Below are positions 24,834 through 32,843 of a stretch of DNA of 64,000 nt, one piece after another. Under the pieces are notes generated by a model, which worked only from the letters and a program-made list of their open reading frames with translations, was not told the DNA's origin and ran no database searches. The DNA is from Geothermobacter hydrogeniphilus. Its GTDB lineage: Bacteria > Desulfobacterota > Desulfuromonadia > Desulfuromonadales > Geothermobacteraceae. How positions within the stretch are numbered: position 1 is the stretch's first letter; every line of letters begins with the position of its first letter. Location: contig NZ_PPFX01000022.1 in NCBI RefSeq assembly GCF_002898515.1, positions 1-64,000 on the forward strand, in the 5' to 3' direction. Position numbers and translations under genes: made by a program.

Positions 24834-25258
24834 CCGGCGCCTCCCCGTTGCAGGAAGGAAATCAGGTGCACCGACTCGTTTTTTTCTTCCCGCCCCCAAA
24901 AGACCGTCACCTCCACCTGGCGTACGCCTTCAACCGGGGTTTCGCTGCTGCGGACGGTCCAGCTGAAGGCATCGTCGGGGTCGGTGAAGGTTCCTTCGGC
25001 ATCGCTGCCGTCGCTGCCGATGCCGGTTTCGATCTCCGCCATCTTCGACTGTGCCAGCAGCGTGGCGCGGGTGATCTGCTGCAGCCGCTGGTTGGTGCTG
25101 ATGCTGCGCTGCGCCAGCCCGAGCAGGGCCACCAGGGCGACGCCGATGATGGCGAGGGCGATCATCACCTCCAGCAAAGTAAAACCGGCTGCCGGGGAGC
25201 GGTTCTTTTCGCCCAGCTCGGCGTCAGTGCTCGCTCGCTGCTTCAACGGTTGTGTCAT
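24830..25258 (-). CDS. gspI: Type II secretion minor pseudopilin GspI
   Basis: The ATG at 25258 (MTQPLKQRASTDAELGEK) gives 142 aa with a prepilin-peptidase site AAG^FTLLEVMIALAIIGV and Glu at +5. The leader of about 24 residues is longer than usual. Its DNA is closely similar to the gspH leader (shared ELGEKNRS then AAGFTL), apparently from a local duplication. A GGAGAGG ribosome-binding site lies about 13 nt upstream. Further upstream in-frame ATG codons lie in repeat sequence. Confidence 0.9.
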   Translation of the reverse strand: MTQPLKQRASTDAELGEKNRSPAAGFTLLEVMIALAIIGVALVALLGLAQRSISTNQRLQQITRATLLAQSKMAEIETGIGSDGSDAEGTFTDPDDAFSWTVRSSETPVEGVRQVEVTVFWGREEKNESVHLISFLQRGGAG

Positions 25259-25288
25259 GCTGCCAGGGACTACCTCTCCGTTGGTTGC

Positions 25289-25317
25289 GGGGACTGGCTC
25301 CGCAGGTGCCTGTCCCC
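25289..25317. repeat. GGGGAC...GGCTCCGCAGGTGCC...GTCCCC palindrome upstream of gspI
   Basis: Same palindrome type as 15261-15287 and 25986-26014. Here it lies in the gap between gspH and gspI. Confidence 0.7.
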
Positions 25318-25429
25318 CTCGCCCAGCTCCTTCAACGGTCGTGCGTGTGCAGGGACTGGAACACATTCCTTCAACAGATCTCTCCGCTTGCAGTTTACTG
25401 CCTGCTGCCTACTGCCCACTGCCTTGAAC

Positions 25430-26044
25430 CTATCGCCCAGCTTCCTCAAACTCCCGATACCCGTCGAAAAACTCCGTCGTTCCGGTCAGCGGCACCAGCC
25501 GCAGGGTGAGGTTTTCTCCGTCCGGCATGGCGAGGTGGATGACGGTTTCTTCCAGCCAGCCGCCGGGGAGCAGGGCGGTGGTGACCTCGCCGCTGTTGCG
25601 GGTACCGCGGCGCGGCTGGTAGATGTCACGAAAACGGGCGTCGCCGGCCAGACTGTGACGCCCGCCGATGCCGGTCAATTCCTTGATCTCGTCCTTGCGG
25701 TCGACCACCTGACCATAATAGCTGCCTTCAGCGAGGTTGAAAACCAGTCGATGTTCGAGGCCGGTCAGGGCAGCCTCATTGTAGAGATACTTGACCGTCC
25801 CCGAGAGTCGTCGGGCTGAGGCGCGCAGGTCGTCCTGGCCGAAGTTGAGCAGCATCGGCATGCTCAGGCCGGCGAAGAGGCCGAGCAGCAGCACCACTAT
25901 CGCCAGTTCGATCAGCGTAAACCCGGCTGCGCGGGAGCGGTTCTTTTCGCCCAGCTCGGTGTCATGCCTTGTTCGCTGCTTGTGCGGGGACGGGCTCCGC
26001 AGGTGCCTGTCCCCTTTCTGCGCCCGGCGCCCAGTGCCCGACAC
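25430..26044 (-). CDS. gspH: Type II secretion minor pseudopilin GspH
   Basis: The pseudopilin core is clear: AAG^FTLIELAIVVLLLGLFAG with Glu at +5, then a GspH-type beta domain ending GYREFEEAGR. The start is uncertain because no ATG exists in frame between the gspG stop and the peptidase site. The nearest canonical start is the GTG at 26044, giving 204 aa and an unusually long leader of about 41 residues that is largely translated repeat DNA. Translation may instead start at a non-canonical codon near ELGEKNRS, or be coupled to gspG. Confidence 0.85.
   Translation of the reverse strand: MSGTGRRAQKGDRHLRSPSPHKQRTRHDTELGEKNRSRAAGFTLIELAIVVLLLGLFAGLSMPMLLNFGQDDLRASARRLSGTVKYLYNEAALTGLEHRLVFNLAEGSYYGQVVDRKDEIKELTGIGGRHSLAGDARFRDIYQPRRGTRNSGEVTTALLPGGWLEETVIHLAMPDGENLTLRLVPLTGTTEFFDGYREFEEAGR
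25986..26014. repeat. GGGGAC...GGCTCCGCAGGTGCC...GTCCCC palindrome inside the gspH leader
   Basis: A copy of the palindrome at 25289-25317, located within the reading frame that leads into gspH. It is part of the duplicated segment that precedes both gspH and gspI. Confidence 0.7.
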
Positions 26045-26057
26045 CCGGCGCCCGCCT

Positions 26058-26507
26058 TTATTCAATCTCCCAGCTGTTGATGTCGGCGTTGTCCCCTTCG
26101 CCGCCCGGTTCACCGTCGGGACCGTAGGAGATGATGTCGAAGTCACCGTGGATGCCGGGGGAGAGGTAGACGTAGGGATTGCTCCAGGGATCGACCGGCA
26201 GCTTCTTGATGTAGCCGCCCTCGCGCCAGCGGGCCGGGATGCGTCCGGTCTGCGGCTTCTCCACCAGTGCCTGCAGCCCCTGCTCGGTACTCGGGTAGAA
26301 GCCGTTGTCGAGTTTGAACATCGACACCGACTCCTCCAGGCTCTTGATCTGCACCGCGGCCTTGGTGCGGCGGGCCTTCTCCGGTTCGTCGAGCAGCCGC
26401 GGGACGACAATCCCGGCAAGAATGCCGAGAATCACCACCACGACGAGGATTTCAATCAGCGTAAAGCCGCGCTGACCCCTGACCAGCAATTGCGATATCC
26501 GTTTCAT
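26058..26507 (-). CDS. gspG: Type II secretion major pseudopilin GspG
   Basis: 149 aa with leader [14 protein letters not shown]^[18 protein letters not shown], Glu at +5 and the GspG-specific features: [33 protein letters not shown], and the C-terminal [12 protein letters not shown] region that binds calcium. It forms the main shaft of the pseudopilus. It is preceded by a heptanucleotide array that separates it from gspF. Confidence 0.95.
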   Translation of the reverse strand: MKRISQLLVRGQRGFTLIEILVVVVILGILAGIVVPRLLDEPEKARRTKAAVQIKSLEESVSMFKLDNGFYPSTEQGLQALVEKPQTGRIPARWREGGYIKKLPVDPWSNPYVYLSPGIHGDFDIISYGPDGEPGGEGDNADINSWEIE

Positions 26508-26548
26508 AAGATTCCTCTTTGATTGAAGTTATTTGCAGCCTACATTCT

Positions 26549-26606
26549 CCTTGAGCCTTGAGCCTTGAGCCTTGAGCCTTGAGCCTTGAGCCTTGAGCCT
26601 TGAGCC
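26549..26606. repeat. Heptanucleotide tandem array (CCTTGAG x 8)
   Basis: Eight uninterrupted CCTTGAG units lie between gspF and gspG, ending one base from the gspF stop codon. The unit differs by one base from the CCTTGAA array near trpS. Confidence 0.92.
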
Positions 26607-27824
26607 TCACCCCAGCCCCTGGCTGGCCTGGAAAATCGGCAGCAGGATGGCGAGGACGATGAAGCCGACCGCGCCGCCCATCAGCAGGATCATGATCGGT
26701 TCCAGCAGCGAGAGCAGGCGGCCGATGGCGAGGTCGACCTGGTGCTCGTAGGTGTCGGCGACGCGGAACAGCATCTGTTCCATTTCACCGCTGCGCTCGC
26801 CGACCGCGATCATCTGTACCAGCATGGTCGGAAAAACCTTCAGCCGCTGCAGCGGGACCGCCAGTCCTTCTCCTTCCCGCACCTGGGCGGTGGCGATGGT
26901 GACGGCCTGCCGCAGCACCCGGTTGCTGAGCAGGTTGCTGGCGATATCGAGGGCGCGCAGCAACGGTACGCCGCTCTGCAGCAGGGTGCCGAGGGTGCGG
27001 CTGAAACGGGCGGTGGCGATCAGCAGGTTGAGTCGCCCGACCAGCGGCAGCCGCAGCGCCAGCCGGTCGATTCTGGTCCCGCCCTGTTCGCTTCTGGCCC
27101 AGCGCCGCAGCAGCAGGGCCGCGGCGGCCAGCAGCAGCAGCACCAGCCAGCCGTAACTCTGCAGCAGGCCGCTGACGGCGATCAGCAGCCGGGTTGGCAG
27201 CGGCAGGACCTGGTCGAGGTCAGTGAGCATCCGCGTCACCTTGGGCAGCACGTAGCTGACCAGGAAGAAAAGCACCCCGCAGCCGACCAGCGCCATCAGC
27301 ACCGGGTAGGCCAGCGCCGCGCTGATCTTGCCGCGCAGGCGGGCCTGTTCTTCGAGAAAATCGGCCAGCCGCTCCAGCACCTGGTCGAGGGTGCCGCTGT
27401 TTTCGCCGACCTGCACCATGTTGATGAAGATCGGTGGAAACAGCCGCTCCTGCATCGCCAGCGCCTGGTGCAGGGTCTCGCCCTGGACGACCTGGTCGCG
27501 GGCACGGTTGAAAGCGGTGGCCAGTTGGACTTTTTCCAGCTGTCCGGCGACGCTTCCCAGGGCCTCGTCCAGCGCCAGCCCGGCGCCGAGCAGGGTGGCC
27601 AGCTGGCGGGTGGCGATGGCCAGGTCCTCGATTGGCACCCCGGAGCGCAGCTGGAAGCTTCTCTGCCAGATGGGCTTGCGCCTGCTCCCCTCGGGGTGGA
27701 TCTCGGTCGGGAAAATCCCCTGTTGCCGCAGGGCGGCCATGACCGCTCTCCGGCCGCTGCCCTCGTGGGTGCCGCTGACCTTTTTGCCCCTGGCGTCGAA
27801 GCCGCTGTATTCGTAAGTCGGCAT
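26607..27824 (-). CDS. gspF: Type II secretion inner-membrane platform protein GspF
   Basis: A 405-aa polytopic protein with two repeated GspF domains. Each has a cytoplasmic helical bundle (first about 60-170, second about 260-380), and three transmembrane helices are visible (ALAYPVLMALVGCGVLFFLV, WLVLLLLAAAALLL, IMILLMGGAVGFIVLAILLP). The N-terminus MPTYEYSGFDARGKKVSG is diagnostic. It lies 12 bp downstream of gspE. Confidence 0.95.
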   Translation of the reverse strand: MPTYEYSGFDARGKKVSGTHEGSGRRAVMAALRQQGIFPTEIHPEGSRRKPIWQRSFQLRSGVPIEDLAIATRQLATLLGAGLALDEALGSVAGQLEKVQLATAFNRARDQVVQGETLHQALAMQERLFPPIFINMVQVGENSGTLDQVLERLADFLEEQARLRGKISAALAYPVLMALVGCGVLFFLVSYVLPKVTRMLTDLDQVLPLPTRLLIAVSGLLQSYGWLVLLLLAAAALLLRRWARSEQGGTRIDRLALRLPLVGRLNLLIATARFSRTLGTLLQSGVPLLRALDIASNLLSNRVLRQAVTIATAQVREGEGLAVPLQRLKVFPTMLVQMIAVGERSGEMEQMLFRVADTYEHQVDLAIGRLLSLLEPIMILLMGGAVGFIVLAILLPIFQASQGLG

Positions 27825-27836
27825 GCGGATGCGATC

Positions 27837-29534
27837 CTAGGTTTCGTCCTGGGTGACGCGCAGCACCTCTTCCAGCGAGGTCTCCCCTGCCAGCACCTTG
27901 TTTAAGCCCGAATGCCTGAGACTGAGCATACCGGCCTGCTGGGCGGCATGACGGATGCTGGTCGCGTCCTTGCCCTGCATCAGCAGGTCGCGGATACGGT
28001 CATCCATGACCAGCAGTTCGTAGATCCCGGTACGGCCGCGGTAGCCGATCTGCAGGCATTCATCGCAGCCGCGCCCCTGGTAGAATTTCACTTTCGGCGG
28101 CAGGCTGATGCCGCTGCCGATCTCGGCCAGCACCTCGGGGGTCGGCGTGTAGGCCTGGCGGCAATGGGGGCAGAGCCGCCGTACCAGGCGCTGGGCGAGG
28201 ATGCCGCTGATTGAGCTGGCGGCGAGAAACGGTTCGATTCCCATTTCGGTCAGCCGGGTGAGGGCGCCGGCGGCGTCGTTGGTGTGCAGGGTCGAGAAGA
28301 CCATGTGGCCGGTCAGCGCCGATTGCACGGCTATCTCGGCGGTTTCGCCGTCGCGGATTTCACCGACCATGATGATGTCCGGATCCTGGCGCAGAATCGA
28401 GCGCAGCCCGGCGGCGAAGGTCAGGTCGATCTTCGGATTGACCTGGATCTGGCTGATGCCGGTGAGCTGGTACTCGATCGGGTCTTCGACGGTGATAATG
28501 TTCTTTTCGCGGTTGTTGAGCCGGGTCAGGGCGGCGTAGAGGGTGGTGGTCTTGCCCGAACCGGTCGGCCCGGTGACCAGGAAGATGCCGTGCGGTTGCG
28601 TAATCAGACCGCCGAGCTGCTGCAGCAGTTTCCGGTCCATGCCGATATCGGCCAGGTCGAGGACGCTGGAACTCTTTTCCAGCAGCCGCAGTACCAGCCG
28701 TTCGCCGAAGGCGGTCGGCAGGGAGGAGACGCGCACGTCGAGATCCTTGCCGGCGATCCGTACCCGGAAGCGACCGTCCTGGGGCAGGCGTTTTTCGGCG
28801 ATGTCGAGTCCGGCCATGATCTTCAGTCGCGAGATGATGGCGGCATGCGCCCGCTGCGGCGGTCGCAACACTTCGTAGAGGATACCGTCGATGCGGTAGC
28901 GGACCACCAGCTCGGTTTCGAAGGGTTCGAGATGGATGTCGCTGGCGCGCTCGCGGTAGGCCTTGGTCAGCAGGCTGTTGACGAAGCGGATGATCGGCGC
29001 CTCGTCGCTGGTGTCGAGCAGGTCGGCCGGCTCCAGTTGCGGTTCCAGGCCGTCGTCGCTGCTGCCGATGTCGGGCGCCAGGTTGTCGGTTTTGTCGGCC
29101 TGCTGTTCGTAGGCGCGATTGACGGCGGCGAGGATTTCCTCCTCGGTCGCCAGGCAGATTTCCACCTGGTTGCCGGTCAGGGCGACCAGGTCGTTGACCG
29201 CCTTGCCGTTGCCGGGGTCGGCGACGGCGAGCAGCAGTCGACCCTTGTCCTGCTCAAGGGGAAAGATGCGCTGTTCGCGAACATAACCGAGCGGCAGGCG
29301 TTCGATCAGTTCCCCGACCCCGGTCGGTTCGGGCAGGGTCTCGAAAAAGGGCAGGTTGAACTGTTTCGCCAGTGCCGCGCCGAGGATCTTTCCCGACAGG
29401 CCGAAGCGTTCGCTGAGGATGTCGCCGAGTCGGCCGTTCTGTTCGGCCTGCACCTCCAGGGCGGCGGCGATGGTTTCTGCCTCGATGCCGAACTGCTGCT
29501 GCAGCAGTTCGCCGAGTCGCGTCCACTGGATCAT
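27837..29534 (-). CDS. gspE: Type II secretion ATPase GspE
   Basis: A 565-aa hexameric ATPase that drives pseudopilus assembly. The N-terminal N1E domain runs to about residue 150. Walker A is GPTGSGKTTTLYAAL (about 330), the Asp box is near LRSILRQDPDIIMVGEIRD, and the Walker B and His boxes follow (TGHMVFSTLHTNDA). A tetracysteine zinc site is RRLCPHC with GRGCDEC. Its start overlaps the gspD stop by 4 bp. Confidence 0.96.
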   Translation of the reverse strand: MIQWTRLGELLQQQFGIEAETIAAALEVQAEQNGRLGDILSERFGLSGKILGAALAKQFNLPFFETLPEPTGVGELIERLPLGYVREQRIFPLEQDKGRLLLAVADPGNGKAVNDLVALTGNQVEICLATEEEILAAVNRAYEQQADKTDNLAPDIGSSDDGLEPQLEPADLLDTSDEAPIIRFVNSLLTKAYRERASDIHLEPFETELVVRYRIDGILYEVLRPPQRAHAAIISRLKIMAGLDIAEKRLPQDGRFRVRIAGKDLDVRVSSLPTAFGERLVLRLLEKSSSVLDLADIGMDRKLLQQLGGLITQPHGIFLVTGPTGSGKTTTLYAALTRLNNREKNIITVEDPIEYQLTGISQIQVNPKIDLTFAAGLRSILRQDPDIIMVGEIRDGETAEIAVQSALTGHMVFSTLHTNDAAGALTRLTEMGIEPFLAASSISGILAQRLVRRLCPHCRQAYTPTPEVLAEIGSGISLPPKVKFYQGRGCDECLQIGYRGRTGIYELLVMDDRIRDLLMQGKDATSIRHAAQQAGMLSLRHSGLNKVLAGETSLEEVLRVTQDET

Positions 29535-31636
29535 GGCCGCGGGGTTTCCTCGTCCGCGTCATCGCTGCCGCGGATGTTGGTGATCAGGGCGTCGCGCGGC
29601 ACCGATTTGCGCAGCGCCTCGGTCTGGAATCCCTCACCGGTCATCCGCGCCTTGAGGGTGATGTCGGTCAGGTCCTTGGAATTGCGGATGATTTTCGGCG
29701 TGATGAAGACCAGCAGGTTGGTCTTCTGTTCCGAGGTGCCTTCGGAACGAAACAGGCGGCCGAGGAAGGGGATATCACCGAGCAGCGGAACCTTGGACTC
29801 GGTCGCCTGGATATTGGTGCCGATCAGCCCGCCGAGGACGATGGTCTTGCCGTCTTCGGCCAGTACCGTGTTACGCAGCTGTCGCTTGGTGAAGGTCGGT
29901 CCGACCTCGGTCGGGTCGCCGATGGCCGGGTTTGCGGGAGCGATATCGGTAATTTCCTGGAAGACATTGAGCCGCACCAGGTTGCCCTCGGTCACCTGGG
30001 GGGTGAAACGCAGCGTCAGGGCGACGTCCTGGCGTTCCACCGCCACCGACTGGGCCAGTCCGGTCCCGCCGGTGTCGGTCAGGCGGCTGGTGATGATCGG
30101 AACGTTGGAGCCGACAATGATCTCTGCTTCCTCGTTGTCGGAGGTCAGCAGCCGCGGTGCCGAGAGGATGTTGACATCCGTGCTGGTTTCGGAGAGCCGG
30201 ATCAGGGCAGAAAAGGCCGGGATGGTGATCTCGTTGCCGTCCGGGCCGGTGGCGGTGATCGGGCTGAACAGCCCGCCGAGCAGCAGGCCGTTGATGGTTT
30301 GGGTCAGCAGACTCGGCACCTGGCTGCCGGATGCCGGGGAGAGACTGCCGAAGTTAGCCGTTCCGCTGTTGAGATTGCTGGTGCCGAGGACCACGCTGTT
30401 GTTGCCGATCTGGAGCGCGCCCTGCAGCGAGGCGCCGACCTCACGGGTGGCATCCATCGAGAGTTCAAGAATCAGGGCCTCGACGTAGACCTGTTTGCGC
30501 TTGATGTCGAGCTGCTTGATGATCCCCTTGATGGTGGTATAGGCCTCGGGACTGGCGTTGATCAGCAGGGCGTTGGTCGGTTTGTCGGCGGTGATCGACA
30601 CCGGTCCCCTGGCGATCGGGTTGCTCCCTTTGCCGCCCTTGGCCGTCGGCTGGGTGCGGGCCTGGGTGCGCATGCCGGTGATGATTTCATTCAGGGTCTT
30701 GGCCAGGGTTTCGGCGTCGGCGTTCTCCAGGTAATAGACATTGATATGAGCCCGCTCGTCACCCGATTCGCCGTCCAGTTGGGCGATCAGGCCGCGCAGG
30801 GTTTCCATCTCTTCGGCATCGGCGATGGCGATCAGGGCGTTGGTCCGCGGATAGGCGATCACCCGGCTGGCGACCGCGCTGCCGGCGGTCTTGACATTGC
30901 GCGCGGCGCGTGCCCGGCGGCCGGTGGCGCCGCCCGCCTGGCCGATAATGCTGTTGGCGATCTTGGCGACCTCTTCGGCGTCGCCGTTCTTGAGGGTGAA
31001 GATCTCCATCTGGCCGAGGTTGCCCGGGACATCGAGCTGCTTGATGATCTTGACCAGCCGTTCGATATTGGTGGCGCTGTCGGTGATGACCAGGGTGTTG
31101 GACGGGGCGAAGGCGACGATATTGCTGGTCTTCGGAATCAACGGCGTCAGGATTGTCGAGGCCAGGTCGGAGGCGTTGGCGTAGGTCAGGGTGACCAGTC
31201 GGGTGACATAGGCTTCGTCACTGCGGCGGCTGGTGACCGGCAGGTTCTCCTGCCGGGCGGACTTGATCGGGACGATCTTGTTGACCTTGCCGCTCGGCAC
31301 CACCGTGTAACCCTTGACCTGCAGCACGCTGAGGAAGAGTTGATAAGCGTCTCCCAGCTTCATGCCGCCGGGAGAGACGATGGTGACCTTGCCGCGGACC
31401 TTTTCGTCGTAGAGGAAATTGCGACCGGTCAACTCCGACATGGTCTGGATCAGGTCGGTCAGCTCGACATCCTTGAAGTCGAGGGAGATCCGGTCGTCCC
31501 TGGGAGCTTTTGTCGGCGCGGCCCACAGGGGCGCGGTCGACAAAAGCAGTGACAGCAGGATCAGCAGGGTCGGGAAAACCACCTGCGCCCGCCATCGGTG
31601 ATATCGGGAAGCGTTCATCATTATCATCGTCTTCAT
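29531..31636 (-). CDS. gspD: Type II secretion outer-membrane secretin GspD
   Basis: A 701-aa secretin forming the outer-membrane channel. A signal peptide ends near LLSTAPLWAAP (the ATG at 31618 is an alternative start). N0-N3 domains follow (NFLYDEKVRGKVTIVSPGG, LVTLTYANASDLASTI, INVYYLENADAETLAKTL, INASPEAYTTIKGII), then the secretin beta-barrel domain with VPLLGDIPFLGRLFRS. A Gly/Ser/Asn-rich loop lies in the barrel domain (LGTSNLNSGTANFGSL). Cotranscribed with gspC upstream. Confidence 0.96.
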   Translation of the reverse strand: MKTMIMMNASRYHRWRAQVVFPTLLILLSLLLSTAPLWAAPTKAPRDDRISLDFKDVELTDLIQTMSELTGRNFLYDEKVRGKVTIVSPGGMKLGDAYQLFLSVLQVKGYTVVPSGKVNKIVPIKSARQENLPVTSRRSDEAYVTRLVTLTYANASDLASTILTPLIPKTSNIVAFAPSNTLVITDSATNIERLVKIIKQLDVPGNLGQMEIFTLKNGDAEEVAKIANSIIGQAGGATGRRARAARNVKTAGSAVASRVIAYPRTNALIAIADAEEMETLRGLIAQLDGESGDERAHINVYYLENADAETLAKTLNEIITGMRTQARTQPTAKGGKGSNPIARGPVSITADKPTNALLINASPEAYTTIKGIIKQLDIKRKQVYVEALILELSMDATREVGASLQGALQIGNNSVVLGTSNLNSGTANFGSLSPASGSQVPSLLTQTINGLLLGGLFSPITATGPDGNEITIPAFSALIRLSETSTDVNILSAPRLLTSDNEEAEIIVGSNVPIITSRLTDTGGTGLAQSVAVERQDVALTLRFTPQVTEGNLVRLNVFQEITDIAPANPAIGDPTEVGPTFTKRQLRNTVLAEDGKTIVLGGLIGTNIQATESKVPLLGDIPFLGRLFRSEGTSEQKTNLLVFITPKIIRNSKDLTDITLKARMTGEGFQTEALRKSVPRDALITNIRGSDDADEETPRP

Positions 31637-31640
31637 CGCG

Positions 31641-32543
31641 TCAATCGATTTCGTAGCTGAAGGTCATGGGATTGCCTCGGCGCTCCAGGGAGACATTGAT
31701 CTGCCTGGCCTGGCGCAGTTGCTGAAAGACCTGCAGGGCCTTTTCCGGGGATTCGAGGGGAACCCCGTTGATTTCGTGGAGAACATCACCGACCCGCAGT
31801 CCGATCTGGTTGAAGAGGCTGCCGGGTTTGATCATCTTGATAACAAAGCCTTCGGTGCTGCCGTTGACGACGTAGGGTTCGACCCGGGCCTGTTTGAGCA
31901 GTTCGCCAATGTTGGAGCGGGCCTTTTCCGCAGCGCTGCGGGGGATCTGCCAGCGATTTTTCCCCAGCGAACGCACCGCGTAGTCCTGTTTGCCGACCGG
32001 TTTTCTGTTCCCCGCCCGGACGGCCGCGGCCCTGGCCCGGGGGCGGGAGGACGCGTTCTTTTTCGGCAGTTCGAGGATCTGCTGCCGGCCACCCGCCAGG
32101 GTCAGGGTGACCTTACTGCGTTCGATCTTCGTCAGCCGCGCCCCCCCCGGCAGCTTGGCGCCGAGCCGGTAGGTTCTGGTCTTGCCGTCGCCGGCCAGGG
32201 CCGCCAGTGGCTTGCTGCCGCCGCTGACGGTGCCGATCAGGGTCCAGTTGCCGACGGTGGCCGTCGGCGTGCCGCTGCTGCGGGTCGGGGTCGACGGAGC
32301 GAAGCTCAGTTTGCCGCCGGCCGAATTGAAGATATTGCGCTGCAGGATCGCCTGGTAGTCATTCAGGACCGGTTTACGTGCCGGTCGCGTCACGCGGGTC
32401 GGCTGCCGAACCGGCTCCGGCGCTCCCGGTTGCAGCAGCAGTCCGAGCAGAACGGCACAGAAATAACCTGTCGCGAGGCCGAGCAGAATGCTCAGCAGCA
32501 GAAAGATCCCCCTGGTGTTTTTCTGTAGGAACGTCAATATCAT
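31641..32543 (-). CDS. gspC: Type II secretion protein GspC
   Basis: From the ATG at 32543 (MILTFLQKNTRGIFLLLS) the product is 300 aa: one transmembrane helix (about 12-37), a Pro/Arg-rich linker, the HR domain that contacts GspD (YQAILQRNIFNSAG to about LELPKK), and a C-terminal PDZ domain (GSTEGFVIKMIKPGSLFNQIGLRVGDVLHEING). A frame open further upstream to 32777 is not supported by a ribosome-binding site. It is the first gene of the operon, so the gsp promoter should lie upstream of 32543. Confidence 0.88.
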   Translation of the reverse strand: MILTFLQKNTRGIFLLLSILLGLATGYFCAVLLGLLLQPGAPEPVRQPTRVTRPARKPVLNDYQAILQRNIFNSAGGKLSFAPSTPTRSSGTPTATVGNWTLIGTVSGGSKPLAALAGDGKTRTYRLGAKLPGGARLTKIERSKVTLTLAGGRQQILELPKKNASSRPRARAAAVRAGNRKPVGKQDYAVRSLGKNRWQIPRSAAEKARSNIGELLKQARVEPYVVNGSTEGFVIKMIKPGSLFNQIGLRVGDVLHEINGVPLESPEKALQVFQQLRQARQINVSLERRGNPMTFSYEID

Positions 32544-32738
32544 CGGTGTCGCCCGCGGGCCACCTGTCAATGGATCAGGAAAAAAATTTGCCGAATCTGT
32601 GAGCTTCAGCGTAAAACTCACTGCTTCAGGGTGTTCTAAGAATAGGCGTAAGATGCTGAAAAGGCAAGCTGCTAAGCGCGGTTTTTGATCTGTGTAAATG
32701 ACGGGTCGGCACACCGTCACGATGACATCACGCGGGGG

Positions 32739-32767
32739 TTGGACTGTTGCCGACAATGGTTTACAGT
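32739..32767 (+). promoter_or_regulatory. Candidate polA promoter
   Basis: TTGGAC (32739-32744), a 17-bp spacer and TACAGT (32762-32767) lie 77 bp before the polA ATG. Spacing is ideal; the -10 matches 4 of 6. Confidence 0.4.
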
Positions 32768-32796
32768 GGACAGTCACCCGGTTTTTTCGATCCCGT

Positions 32797-32824
32797 CCTG
32801 AATCCGTGGGTTCATTGATTCAGG
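32797..32824. mobile_element. 28-bp remnant of the CCTGAATC element
   Basis: CCTGAATCCGTGGGTTCA is the reverse complement of the right end of the element at 38326-38447, and ATTGATTCAGG matches the opposite end. The interior is missing. It is a solo terminal-repeat scar just before polA. Confidence 0.6.
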
Positions 32825-32843
32825 GCCGTTTCAAGGAGGATTC

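Noticed and set aside
28284-30488. 734-aa + strand ORF
   Set aside because: Antisense to gspE and gspD, which have full family motifs.
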